Source of the DNA: Sphingobium terrigena
Lineage (GTDB): Bacteria; Pseudomonadota; Alphaproteobacteria; Sphingomonadales; Sphingomonadaceae
DNA length: 64,000 nucleotides
NCBI RefSeq assembly: GCF_003591655.1
Contig: NZ_QVRA01000003.1
Span: forward strand, 187,139-251,138
Direction: 5' to 3'
In this document: positions 19,346 through 27,372 of the stretch, piece by piece
Layout: each line of letters opens with the position of its first letter
Position numbering within the stretch: position 1 is the first letter of the stretch
Notes under the pieces: model-generated
Databases searched by the model: none
Told to the model about the DNA's origin: nothing
Seen by the model: only the letters and a program-made list of their open reading frames with translations
Position numbers and translations under genes: made by a program

Positions 19346-21393
19346 CAGAAGGCCTGCCCCAGCGAGACATAGACGGCGACGCGCGGGTCGCCCTTTTGCG
19401 GGTTGATCGGCGTGCCGACGTCGATGCGGATCGGGCCGAAGCTGCTATAGTAACGCAGGCCAAGCCCGGTGCCGATGCGCAGGTCGCGGAAGCGCGGCAG
19501 GAAGGTGGTGGAGATGTTGCCTGCGTCCACGAACGGCACGACGCCGAAATTGCCAAAGCGCACCCGCGCCTCCAGCGAAAATTCCGCGAGACTCTTGCCC
19601 CCGACCGGATCGTCATCGACGCCGAAGCGCGGGCCGATCGCCTGATAGCCATAGCCGCGCACCGATGCGCCGCCGCCAGCATAGAAGCGCCGCGACGGCG
19701 CGATCTGATCGACCGTCGAGCCAAGAATGGTGCCAAAGCGCGCGCGGGCAGCGACCACGACCTTTTCACCTGCGGGCTGGTAGATACTGCCATCGACCTG
19801 TACCTTGGCATAGCCGAAGGTTTTGTCCTGAAAGGAGAGTTCGGGACTGAGCCGACCGCCGAGGCGAAAGCCCTTGGTAGGGTTGAGCAGGTCGTCGCTG
19901 CCGTCATAGGTCAGGCTCAAGGGGATCGCGGCGATCAGGAAGGTGCGGCGCGCGCCGCCGCTGAACGCATCGGCTTCGTCCGACGCGATCAGTTCCGCGC
20001 CGAAACGCCAGACCCAGTCCTTCTGGAACAATATGTTGGTCTGCCGCTCCAGCCCGCCCGACAGGGTGATAGTGCGCGCGTCATAGGCGTCACGCTTGAT
20101 GTTGCTGACCGACAGCAGGCCGGTCAATATATTGTCGCGGCGGTGGAAATTGTTGCGGCGATAGGTGAAGGAAGCGGTCTGCTCCTGCGTGCCGACGACA
20201 CCGCGCACCGTGACCGCGCCTTCGGGCGGGAAGAGGTTGCGATGCTGCCAGCTGACTTCGGCGCGATAGCCTTCGCCCGTGCCATAGCCCAGTTGGCCGG
20301 CGATGGTGCGCAACGGTGCGGGGCGGACATCGACGGCGAGATCGACATGGGTGCCGTCGCCTGCCTCTTGGGGCGTCAGGCTGACCGAAGAGACCAGGCC
20401 GGTGGCTACGATGGCGCGGCGCAGATCCTCGACGTCCGACGCCTTGTACGGATCACCGGGGTCGAAGCGGGCTATTTCCTGGACATGGTGGGCGCTAAAC
20501 AGTTTTTCGTCGTTCAGGCGGATCGCACCGAAGCTGCGATAGCCGCCCGGCGTCACGATGATGTCGAGGTCGCCCTTGCGCTCCTCATGGTCGATCCGCA
20601 CTTCGGGTTCATCGACCCTGGCAAAGGGAAAGCCGGTTTCGGCCAGCACTGCTGAGAGCGCGTCGCGCCCGGCCAGGATCGCATCGGCATCGACCGGATC
20701 GCCGATCTTGGGCGGAAAAGCGGCGCGCAGTTGCGCTTCCTTGTCGCCCGTTTCGGCAAGACCAGTCAGATCAACCGATTCGAGCAGATATTGCGGGCCG
20801 GGCGTGATGCCGAAGCTGACCGCCAGACGGTCGCTGCCTGCGGGCGGCGCGGCGACAGCCCCCCGGATGCGCGCGGCATAATAGCCCTTGGCGCGCAGCA
20901 GCCGGTCGAGCAGTTCGTCATCCTCCTTGATCCGACGGTTGATCTGCGCCAGGTTGGCGGCCTTGCCCTCCCCCAACCGTAATGCGGACAATTCGTCAAA
21001 GCGCAGCTTGAAGGTGGCGTCCGCGATCGTGTCGACGCCGGTGAGCTGGACAGTATAGCGCCGTTCCTCCCCTGCGTCAGCGAAGGTCGCGGCTTCCTCG
21101 ACCGGCTCGGCCGGCGCGCTGGCATCGGGCGCAGCGTCAGGCGTCGCCACCTGCACATCGGCCGGATCGTCGGGCAGCGGTTTCACACTGTCCGCTTGCC
21201 CCATGTCGGGCCAGTCCAGCCCGATGTCGGGCATGGTATCGAGCGACTGGTCGATATCCGGCATGGCGTCTGGCGGCGTGACGGACTGCGCCAGCGCCCC
21301 GCCCGGACAGGCGAGCAGTATGGGGACAAGCAGGAGCCGTGCGGGGTGCGGGCGGCCAAAAGGGCGGCGAAAGGTCCGCAAACCATGGATCAT
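19345..21393 (-). CDS. tamA: Outer-membrane assembly protein TamA (Omp85 family)
   Basis: A 682-residue Omp85 protein. A signal peptide (ending GGALAQ, about residue 36) is followed by an unusual acidic, proline-rich segment of about 80 residues with repeated MPDI/PDMG units, then POTRA-like domains (YTVQLTGVDTIADATFKLRF onward) and a C-terminal 16-strand barrel with RRFYAGGGASVRGYGYQAIG (the conserved VRGY/F loop) and terminal VAVYVSLGQAF. TamA partners TamB to insert outer-membrane proteins. First gene of tamA-tamB-sdaA. Confidence 0.94.
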   Translation of the reverse strand: MIHGLRTFRRPFGRPHPARLLLVPILLACPGGALAQSVTPPDAMPDIDQSLDTMPDIGLDWPDMGQADSVKPLPDDPADVQVATPDAAPDASAPAEPVEEAATFADAGEERRYTVQLTGVDTIADATFKLRFDELSALRLGEGKAANLAQINRRIKEDDELLDRLLRAKGYYAARIRGAVAAPPAGSDRLAVSFGITPGPQYLLESVDLTGLAETGDKEAQLRAAFPPKIGDPVDADAILAGRDALSAVLAETGFPFARVDEPEVRIDHEERKGDLDIIVTPGGYRSFGAIRLNDEKLFSAHHVQEIARFDPGDPYKASDVEDLRRAIVATGLVSSVSLTPQEAGDGTHVDLAVDVRPAPLRTIAGQLGYGTGEGYRAEVSWQHRNLFPPEGAVTVRGVVGTQEQTASFTYRRNNFHRRDNILTGLLSVSNIKRDAYDARTITLSGGLERQTNILFQKDWVWRFGAELIASDEADAFSGGARRTFLIAAIPLSLTYDGSDDLLNPTKGFRLGGRLSPELSFQDKTFGYAKVQVDGSIYQPAGEKVVVAARARFGTILGSTVDQIAPSRRFYAGGGASVRGYGYQAIGPRFGVDDDPVGGKSLAEFSLEARVRFGNFGVVPFVDAGNISTTFLPRFRDLRIGTGLGLRYYSSFGPIRIDVGTPINPQKGDPRVAVYVSLGQAF

Positions 21394-21470
21394 GGCGATG
21401 GTCTAGACCAAGTGCGGGCGAAAGCGCCAGCCTTAGAAAGCGAAGAATGCGGTCAATTGCGCAGATGCGA

Positions 21471-21950
21471 TCAGAAGGCGTTGTGTAAGCGGTCCATCAG
21501 CGCGCGGGCCGGGTTGGCATCCTGCATCGTGGCCGGAGCGGTCATCAGGTCCATCCGGTCCTGCAACCGGGCGACCCGGTCGTACAGTTCCTGGCTCGCA
21601 TCAATCAGCGACCGGGCCGCGAAGGGGAAACCGGCAGCCAGTTCCGGCGCGGTCCGGGTTGCGTGGCCCAGCCGATATTTATCGTCCGCCAGATCCGCGT
21701 CGCCAATCTCGCCGCGCTGCCAGGCCCGCTGGCTGAGCAGCCAGGCGATGATGTGCATCAGCCGGGTCGTCACTTTAAGCGATTCGCAGGCGAAGGAGAC
21801 GCGGCGCAGCGGGTCGTTCATCCCTTCGTCCGTGCTCGTGCTGCCGTCAAAATAGGATCGCGCCTCGTCAGCCATGACCATGGCTTCGAGATAAAGGCCA
21901 TCGACCAACCGGCGGTGAAGGCCACGATCCAGAAAGGCTGCGCGTTGCAT
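21471..21950 (-). CDS. DUF1465 family protein
   Basis: A 159-residue, mostly helical cytoplasmic protein recognised as the DUF1465 family, common in Alphaproteobacteria: RLVDGLYLEAMVMADEARSY near residue 14, then SFACESLKVTTRLMHIIAWL. Members have no established biochemical function. It lies between tamA and a DUF465 gene, all on the minus strand but separated by gaps of 77 and 122 bases. A near-consensus CtrA box lies about 70 bases upstream of its start. Confidence 0.75.
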   Translation of the reverse strand: MQRAAFLDRGLHRRLVDGLYLEAMVMADEARSYFDGSTSTDEGMNDPLRRVSFACESLKVTTRLMHIIAWLLSQRAWQRGEIGDADLADDKYRLGHATRTAPELAAGFPFAARSLIDASQELYDRVARLQDRMDLMTAPATMQDANPARALMDRLHNAF

Positions 21951-22019
21951 GGAGGATGACTGACATATTATCGCAACCTTGTCAGGTCCGACGGCGCGCT
22001 TTTGCGGGGCTTTGTCCCA

Positions 22020-22035
22020 TTAAAGGTCGGTTAGC
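22020..22035 (-). promoter_or_regulatory. Candidate CtrA-type box upstream of the DUF1465 gene
   Basis: TTAA-aggtcgg-TTAGC differs by one base from the alphaproteobacterial CtrA consensus TTAA-N7-TTAAC. It lies 70 bases upstream of the DUF1465 start, with a further TTAACC at 22042. Single short motifs arise by chance; this is weak evidence. Confidence 0.25.
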
Positions 22036-22072
22036 GTAACATTAACCACAAAATCCTGATGCCAATGCGAAT

Positions 22073-22270
22073 TTACGCAATGATGTCCGGCACCAGGGCG
22101 TCCTCCAGCTGGGCGATCTCGTCGCGCAGGCGCAGCTTGCGTTTCTTGAACCGGGCGATCTGCATCTGGTCGCCCGCGCCCGCCTCCATCAACACAGCGA
22201 TCGCACTGTCGAGGTCGCGATGCTCCACCCGCAACAGCTCCAGCCGACGCATAATATCTTCCCGGCTCAC
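22073..22270 (-). CDS. DUF465/YdcH family small coiled-coil protein
   Basis: A 65-residue, highly charged helical protein starting MSREDIMRRLELLRVEHRDL and containing the family pattern HRDLDxAI...D...ARFKKRKLRLRDEIAQLE. DUF465/YdcH proteins are short antiparallel coiled coils found widely in Proteobacteria with no proven role. It is divergent from a second member of the same family starting at 22441. Confidence 0.82.
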   Translation of the reverse strand: MSREDIMRRLELLRVEHRDLDSAIAVLMEAGAGDQMQIARFKKRKLRLRDEIAQLEDALVPDIIA

Positions 22271-22440
22271 TGCGCCCCCGATCCGTCAACCATGCTCGTC
22301 ATACGCCCTGATAACCCGCCGCCCGGATGCGGGCCATCGCAAAATTTTCTCATTCAGGCGCAGGGTACGAATCAGGGCGAGACAAGGCGATTATTTCATG
22401 ATCTACTTCGTCATCCATCACCCCTCATCTGGAGAATGTT

Positions 22441-22599
22441 ATGGAAAACAGCCACATTTCAGCTCTTTCTGCCAAGCACGCAGGTATCGACGCCCGAATC
22501 AAGGCGGAGACGAGTCGGCCCATGCCCGACGCCATATTGGTGGCTTCGCTCAAGAAGCAGAAATTACGGTTGAAGGAAGAACTGGAAGCGCAGCACTAA
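22441..22599 (+). CDS. Second DUF465/YdcH family protein (52 residues)
   Basis: The frame from ATG 22441 to TAA 22599 encodes 52 residues, beginning MENSHISALSAKHAGIDARI and ending LKKQKLRLKEELEAQH. The family pattern AKHxxIDxxI...P.PD...LKKQKLRLKEE is clear. CTGGAGAATGTT upstream gives a good ribosome site. It is a diverged paralogue of the DUF465 gene at 22073 and is transcribed away from it. Confidence 0.8.
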   Translation: MENSHISALSAKHAGIDARIKAETSRPMPDAILVASLKKQKLRLKEELEAQH

Positions 22600-22689
22600 G
22601 CATCAGTGCGCGATACGGGAGGAGGCCGGACTCCGGCAGCGACACGCTGTCGGCCCGGCCCATCCTGATCATTTCGGTTCCCATTGTTC

Positions 22690-22740
22690 AGACAGTAAAA
22701 AGCCCCGCAACCAGTTGGTTGACGGGGCTTTTTACTGTCT
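22690..22740. terminator. Strong bidirectional terminator
   Basis: Perfect 18-base arms, agacagtaaaaagccccg (22690-22707) and cggggctttttactgtct (22723-22740), give a GC-rich stem flanked by A and T runs on both strands. It lies between the converging small DUF465 gene and the PilZ gene. Confidence 0.9.
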
Positions 22741-22747
22741 GGCCGGA

Positions 22748-23122
22748 TCAGCGGCGCGGGATGGTGCGCTGGTGCGCTCGCAGATAATCGGGCACCGCCT
22801 GCGGCACTGCGCCGGTCGATACCGGCTTGCGCGCCAGTTGCGGGTCGATCGGTTCATCAAAGGCCAGGCCAATCTTGTCCTCGCGCGCCCAGGCGACCGT
22901 TCCCGTCACCTTGCCGACGCCGCGCAGCTCAAATTCGACCTTGGTCCCCGCAGGCACGCCGCGTTCGCAATCCGCCATCAGGCCGGTGGCGGACAGATTG
23001 CGGATGCGGGCCTTGCCCAGCGGCACGCCTTCAGGCGTCATGAAGCTGGTGAGCAGGAACAGGCTGTCACGCGGCGCGGCGCGTGCCGGTCCCCGATCGG
23101 AAGAATCCTGTTCGTCGTTCAT
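22748..23122 (-). CDS. PilZ domain protein
   Basis: A 124-residue single-domain protein of the PilZ fold: RIRNLSATGLMADCERGVPA near residues 39-58, then VEFELRGVGKVTGTVAWARE and KIGLAFDEPID. The classical c-di-GMP contacts are an RxxxR motif and D/NxSxxG. The second is present as NLSATG (residues 42-47); the first is poorly preserved (PRDSLFLL replaces the arginine stretch), so c-di-GMP binding is uncertain. It is 68 bases downstream of dksA on the same strand. Confidence 0.78.
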   Translation of the reverse strand: MNDEQDSSDRGPARAAPRDSLFLLTSFMTPEGVPLGKARIRNLSATGLMADCERGVPAGTKVEFELRGVGKVTGTVAWAREDKIGLAFDEPIDPQLARKPVSTGAVPQAVPDYLRAHQRTIPRR

Positions 23123-23190
23123 GCCAAGACCCGTGAATAAAATGCCAGATGAATGACCGGCATCTTACGCCCATGGGAATGGAGAAAGCG

Positions 23191-23655
23191 TTAATCGTCG
23201 CGCGAGATTTTCTCTTGTCGCTCGTGCCGTTCCTGCGCCTCGACCGTCATTGTCGCAATCGGCCGGGCTTCCAGTCGGCCAAGCGAGATCGGCTCGCCAG
23301 TGACTTCGCAATAGCCATATTCGCCATCCTCGATCCGGCGCAGTGCCGCCTCGATCTTGGAGATCAGCTTGCGCTGGCGGTCGCGGGTGCGCAGTTCGAT
23401 CGACCAGTCGGTCTCGCTCGACGCACGGTCGTTCAGGTCGGGTTCGCGCAGCGGTTCATTCTGGAGGACGGCCAGCGTCCCTTCCGCTTCGGCATGGATC
23501 TGCTTCTTCCAGTCCCACAAACGCTGCCGGAAATATTCCAGCTGGAGCGGGTTCATGAATTCCTCATCGGCGGACGGCCGGTAGTCAGCAGGAAGTTCGA
23601 CAGTCGATTTGGGCGGCTTATCGCCGTCTTTATCGGAATTCAGGACCGATGCCAT
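23191..23655 (-). CDS. dksA: RNA polymerase-binding transcription factor DksA, cysteine-poor form
   Basis: A 154-residue DksA. The coiled-coil region includes NPLQLEYFRQRLWDWKKQI and the tip region LNDRASSETDW with the conserved Asp and Ala residues that enter the polymerase secondary channel. The zinc-finger region reads YGYCEVTGEPISLGRLEARP then TMTVEAQERHE, so only the first of the usual four cysteines remains (the second is Thr). This variant occurs in other Alphaproteobacteria and recalls zinc-independent DksA2. DksA with ppGpp adjusts rRNA and amino-acid promoter activity. Confidence 0.93.
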   Translation of the reverse strand: MASVLNSDKDGDKPPKSTVELPADYRPSADEEFMNPLQLEYFRQRLWDWKKQIHAEAEGTLAVLQNEPLREPDLNDRASSETDWSIELRTRDRQRKLISKIEAALRRIEDGEYGYCEVTGEPISLGRLEARPIATMTVEAQERHERQEKISRDD

Positions 23656-24079
23656 CTGGCTCTCCGACTCGGAGGACGCCGGCGCTTAACGTCCGGGCGC
23701 CCATGACTTTTCATTGAGGGCGCCTCATAGCGACGGGCGCAGGGCGACACAAGCGGGCAATCTTGCGCGTACACTTCATTCTGTCGGATTTTGCCGGAGG
23801 CGGGCAGCCTGCACCGCCGAGTCCGGCCAGCCGCGTGAACAATGAGAAATGGGCCAAGCGATTTTTACCCGACACACGGCAGTCGTTCCATAGTGGGACG
23901 TTAACCATTTGCCTTGAGAAGAAGGCAGGAATTCCCTCGACTTGGACCCCATAATCGGGGTTAACACCGTTGCAGTTAACGCTTTCTTTTGCGTTCTTGC
24001 GCATAGGAAGTTCCGAACAACCCTTCACTGGATGACGCCAGTGCCGGGTTGCAGGACAACAAGATGAAGAGTGGACCCT
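23656..24079. other. Gene-free interval before the Ser/Gly-rich protein
   Basis: I found no credible gene in these 424 bases. Short overlapping frames have no protein-like composition. The interval has lower G+C than its surroundings, two GTTAAC sites near 23960 and 23977 and TTAACCAT at 23901, a sequence form also known as a CtrA half-site. It presumably holds the dksA and Ser/Gly-rich gene promoters. Confidence 0.4.
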
Positions 24080-25195
24080 ATGTCGGTACGGATGGCTTTG
24101 GCTAAATTGTGCGCCTGCACTTGCGGCGGGGCGATCATCGGCGGTGGCGCGGTGCATGTCGCCGAAAATGCGCGGCCGGCAGTGGTCCACAGCAGCAAAA
24201 GCACCAAGGCGGTAGCGCCCCGGAAACGCTATGCCGTGCGGACAGTGAAGCGCAAGGTGGTGCGGACGGTGACGACCAGCACGCCGCGCACGGTGACGGT
24301 CGTCACGCAGCAGGCGCCCATTCCCCTGCCAGCGCCCATGCCGATGGCCGAAATGCCGATGATGTCGGGCGGCGGCGGTGCCGTTCCCATGATCATGGGC
24401 GGTGGCGGCGGCTTTGGCGGCGGCGGTTTTGTCGGCGGCTTTTTCGGCGGCGGCGGTGGTGGCAGTGGCGGCGGATCGGTGGTGATCTCGTCGACCAGCA
24501 GCTCGACCGGCGGCATCAGCAGCTCGACCAGCTCGACCACGGGCGGCGTGTCCACATCGACCGGTGGCGTCTCAACCTCCACCGGCGGCGTTTCCACCTC
24601 CAGCGGCAACGTGTCCACATCGAGCGGCGTTTCGACGTCGAGCGGTAACGTGTCGACCTCCAGCGGCAATGTCAGCAGCAGTTCGTCCTCGTCCAGTTCC
24701 AGCTCTTCGTCCTCATCCTCCTCGTCCAGCTCCTCATCGAGCAGTTCGGGCGGATCGAGCGGCGGCAAGCCGGGCAAGCCTGGCCATGGCACATCGAGCG
24801 GCGGGTCAGGTTCCAGCGGATCGAGCGGCAGTTCAGGATCAAGCGGCAGCAGCGGATCGTCGGGTAGCTCCGGCTCCAGCGGCAGCAGTTCGTCCTCCTC
24901 TTCGTCGTCGGGCAGCTCCTCCTCGTCGGGCGGTTCGTCCAGCTTCGGCAGCACGGGCAGCAGCGGATCGAGCGGCAGTTCCGGTTCGAGTGGTTCCAGC
25001 GGCAGTTCGGGATCGAGCGGTTCGTCCTCCTCTTCGACCAGTTCCTCCTCGTCCAGCAGCTCCAGCGGCGGATCGAGCAGCAGCGGCGGCACCGACGTCC
25101 CTGCCCCGCCGATGATCCTGCTGTTCGGCGCCGCCGCGGTCGCACTGGTCGCCCGCCGCCGCTTTGCCGAGCGCAAGGGCGACAAGGCGGCCTGA
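24080..25195 (+). CDS. Ser/Gly-rich low-complexity exported protein with VPAPP C-terminal sorting-type segment
   Basis: A 371-residue protein with three parts. The first 100 residues include MSVRMALAKLCACTCGGAII, a possible signal or anchor, then a basic Arg/Lys/Thr/Val segment. Next, a Gly-rich block (MGGGGGFGGGGFVGGFFGGG type) leads into about 220 residues made almost only of Ser with Gly and Thr, including GGVSTSTGGVSTS units. The end is DVPAPPMILLFGAAAVALVA followed by RRR, like a PEP-CTERM/VPAP sorting tail (motif, membrane helix, basic end). It is probably a cell-surface or extracellular-matrix protein. Start at ATG 24080; GTG 24071 is possible. Confidence 0.72.
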   Translation: MSVRMALAKLCACTCGGAIIGGGAVHVAENARPAVVHSSKSTKAVAPRKRYAVRTVKRKVVRTVTTSTPRTVTVVTQQAPIPLPAPMPMAEMPMMSGGGGAVPMIMGGGGGFGGGGFVGGFFGGGGGGSGGGSVVISSTSSSTGGISSSTSSTTGGVSTSTGGVSTSTGGVSTSSGNVSTSSGVSTSSGNVSTSSGNVSSSSSSSSSSSSSSSSSSSSSSSSSGGSSGGKPGKPGHGTSSGGSGSSGSSGSSGSSGSSGSSGSSGSSGSSSSSSSSSGSSSSSGGSSSFGSTGSSGSSGSSGSSGSSGSSGSSGSSSSSTSSSSSSSSSGGSSSSGGTDVPAPPMILLFGAAAVALVARRRFAERKGDKAA

Positions 25196-25214
25196 TCCGC
25201 CAGGCAGCGACGCG

Positions 25215-25252
25215 AAAAAGGGCGGCTCCCGATAGCGGGGGCCGCCCTTTTT
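25215..25252 (+). terminator. Rho-independent terminator of the Ser/Gly-rich gene
   Basis: aaaaagggcggc (25215-25226) pairs with gccgcccttttt (25241-25252), a perfect 12-base stem ending in five Ts, twenty bases after the stop codon. Confidence 0.88.
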
Positions 25253-25298
25253 CGTTGGTGCCAAACCGCCACTGTGATGATCGTGATCTGTAAAGCTC

Positions 25299-25411
25299 CT
25301 CCCCCTTGGAGGGGGAGGTTGGGTGGGGGTGTGCTGCCGCCAGCGTGGACGCTCGGCTTCGCCTCGCTCCCCCTCCCCCGACCCCTCCCCGCTGGGGAGG
25401 GGAGATGCAGA
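25299..25411. repeat. Palindromic intergenic repeat, family C
   Basis: ctcccccttggagggggagg (25299 onward) and ctccccgctggggaggggag (to about 25407) form small hairpins at each end of the element, with gtgggggt and ccccctccc pairing between. It separates the Ser/Gly-rich gene from the converging Host_attach gene. Confidence 0.6.
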
Positions 25412-25447
25412 CTGGTCCAGCGCATCTTGCTACAAACCGCTCCCAAA

Positions 25448-25888
25448 TCAATTGTCGGCAATGATCCGTTCGATGTCGGCGATCGGATGGTTGACCAGAT
25501 CCTTGGCAATCTCACCGGTCAGGCGGCTTTCGACTTCCTTGTGATAATGTTTGCGCATTTCGCCCAGCGTGCCGGGCGGGGCGACGATGATCAGCTTCTC
25601 ATAATCATTGGCAAAGGCGCGATGCTTGAGGATGTCGGCGGCTTGCGCTGCGAACCGGTCCTCCTCCAGATCATGGAAATTGGTTTCCGACATGGCGCTG
25701 CGATGGCCGCCGACCGAGCTGAAGGCGCGGCCGGGCGTGTCCGTCCCTTGATCGCGACCAGCCGGATTATCCTGCTTTTCGACCTGTTCCGTCTCCAGGC
25801 TGGGGATGGCGGCGTCGCCCTTGTTACGGAAAAACAGCATCTTGCGGCCGTCGGCCACCAATATGAGCGCGTCCTGGTCTATCTGCAT
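25448..25888 (-). CDS. Host_attach family protein
   Basis: A 146-residue protein of the Host_attach family (named from an Agrobacterium attachment locus). Visible blocks are ALILVADGRKMLFFRNKGD at residues 7-25, RDQGTDTPGRAFSSVGGHRS in the middle and EKLIIVAPPGTLGEMRKHYH plus VNHPIADIERII at the end. The fold is thought to resemble the release-factor-like baeRF group, so the attachment name may mislead. No signal peptide is visible, so it is cytoplasmic. It is divergent from serS, 93 bases away. Confidence 0.77.
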   Translation of the reverse strand: MQIDQDALILVADGRKMLFFRNKGDAAIPSLETEQVEKQDNPAGRDQGTDTPGRAFSSVGGHRSAMSETNFHDLEEDRFAAQAADILKHRAFANDYEKLIIVAPPGTLGEMRKHYHKEVESRLTGEIAKDLVNHPIADIERIIADN

Positions 25889-25981
25889 CGCCTTGTCCTT
25901 TTCATTTTACGGGATGCTTGCCTAACGGATGACAGCGCGCAGGGTTGCGTGGCCCGTCGCACGGCGGCATAGGACTGGCCC

Positions 25982-27262
25982 ATGCACGACATCCGTTTCA
26001 TCCGCGAAAATCCCGCTGCTTTCGACGCTGGCCTCGCCCGGCGCGGGCTGGCACCCCTGTCCGCCGAGATATTGGGGCTGGACGAGCAAAGCCGGGCGCT
26101 CAAGACCCAGTTGCAGGTGGGGCAGGCCCGCCGCAACGAGGCGAGCAAGCTGATCGGGCAGGCCATGGCGGCTGGCGACAAGGACAAGGCCGAAGCGCTG
26201 AAGGCCGAAGTCGCAGCGATCAAGGAAAGCACACCCGCGCTGGAGGCGCAGGATCGCGAGGTTGGCGACGCGCTGGGCGCAATGCTGGCGGCGATCCCCA
26301 ACCTGCCTGCCGACGATGTGCCGCTGGGCGACAGCGAAGCCGACAATGTGGAAGTGAGCCGCTGGGGCACTGTGCGCGACTTCGATTTCACGCCGCAGGA
26401 CCATGCCGATTTCGGCCCGGCGCTGGGGCTGGATTTCGAGGGCGGCGCGGCTTTGTCCGGCGCACGCTTCACAGCGTTGCGCGGCCAGATGGCGCGGCTG
26501 CACCGGGCGCTGGCGCAATTCATGCTCGACACGCAGACGGCTCAGAATGGCTATGAGGAGGTCAATCCGCCGCTGCTGGTGAAGGACCACGCCCTATTCG
26601 GGACCGGGCAATTGCCGAAGTTTGAGGATGATCTGTTCAAGACCAACGACGACCGCTACCTGATCCCCACCGCCGAAGTCAGCCTCACCAACCTCGTCGC
26701 CAACCAGATCGTGCCGCTGGCTGACCTGCCCGTCCGGCTGACCGCGCTCACCCCCTGTTTCCGCTCCGAAGCCGGGTCGGCCGGACGCGATACGCGCGGG
26801 TTCATCCGCCAGCATCAGTTCGAGAAGGTCGAGCTGGTCGCGATCTGTGCGCCTGACGAGTCGGAGGCTGAGCATGAACGCATGTGCGCGGCGGCGGAGG
26901 GTATCCTCCAGGCGCTTGCCCTGCCCTATCGCAAGATGCTGCTGTGCACCGGCGACATGGGCTTTGGCGCGCGCAAGACATGGGATCTGGAAGTGTGGCT
27001 GCCCAGCCAGAATAGCTATCGCGAGATCAGCTCCGTCTCCAACTGCGGCGATTTTCAGGCGCGGCGAATGAACGCCCGCTACAAGCCGGAAGGGGAGAAG
27101 CAGACGCGCTTCCTGCATACGCTCAACGGATCGGGGCTGGCCGTGGGGCGGACGCTGGTGGCGGTGCTGGAAAATTACCAGCAGGCCGATGGCAGCGTGA
27201 TCGTGCCGGAGGCACTGGCTCCCTATATGGGTGGGGTGACGCGCCTGACGCCGAAAGCTTAG
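25982..27262 (+). CDS. serS: Seryl-tRNA synthetase
   Basis: A 426-residue class II synthetase. The first 110 residues form the long antiparallel coiled-coil arm that grips the tRNA variable arm ([20 protein letters not shown] and following). The catalytic core shows TAEVSLTNL, motif 2 [20 protein letters not shown] followed by FEKVEL, and motif 3 [19 protein letters not shown]. Length and motifs are complete. It is the first gene of serS-surE-nlpD-like-channel, though a family B repeat lies between serS and surE. Confidence 0.97.
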   Translation: MHDIRFIRENPAAFDAGLARRGLAPLSAEILGLDEQSRALKTQLQVGQARRNEASKLIGQAMAAGDKDKAEALKAEVAAIKESTPALEAQDREVGDALGAMLAAIPNLPADDVPLGDSEADNVEVSRWGTVRDFDFTPQDHADFGPALGLDFEGGAALSGARFTALRGQMARLHRALAQFMLDTQTAQNGYEEVNPPLLVKDHALFGTGQLPKFEDDLFKTNDDRYLIPTAEVSLTNLVANQIVPLADLPVRLTALTPCFRSEAGSAGRDTRGFIRQHQFEKVELVAICAPDESEAEHERMCAAAEGILQALALPYRKMLLCTGDMGFGARKTWDLEVWLPSQNSYREISSVSNCGDFQARRMNARYKPEGEKQTRFLHTLNGSGLAVGRTLVAVLENYQQADGSVIVPEALAPYMGGVTRLTPKA

Positions 27263-27263
27263 C

Positions 27264-27362
27264 CGTTCGCCCTGAGCGAAGTCGAAGGGCCATGCCGAGC
27301 GCGAGCGAGGCGGCTTCGCTTCGCTCAGCGGAAGGCTTCGACAAGCTCAGCCTGAACGGAGT
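27264..27362. repeat. Palindromic intergenic repeat, family A variant
   Basis: gccgttcgccctgagcgaag at the left pairs with cttcgacaagctcagcctga at the right, with internal short hairpins (gcgagcgaggcggcttcgc). It lies between serS and surE on the same strand and may form a stable RNA hairpin in the transcript. It shares the ttcg...gagcgaagtcga core with the element at 40722. Confidence 0.65.
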
Positions 27363-27372
27363 TGTTTAGTTT

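Noticed and set aside
17594..19372. 592-codon open frame opposite tamB
   Set aside because: It is the antisense shadow of tamB in GC-rich DNA; composition is Arg/Gln/Ala-rich without domain motifs, while the tamB frame has family features and couples to tamA.
24500..25080. Possible CRISPR-like or satellite array
   Set aside because: The units are irregular codon-level repeats within an open frame with no constant repeat and variable spacers.
24229..25515. 428-codon minus-strand frame with Pro/Leu/Asp/Glu repeats
   Set aside because: It is the complement of the Ser/Gly-rich gene; the plus frame has a ribosome site, a sorting-type tail and its own terminator, the minus frame has none.
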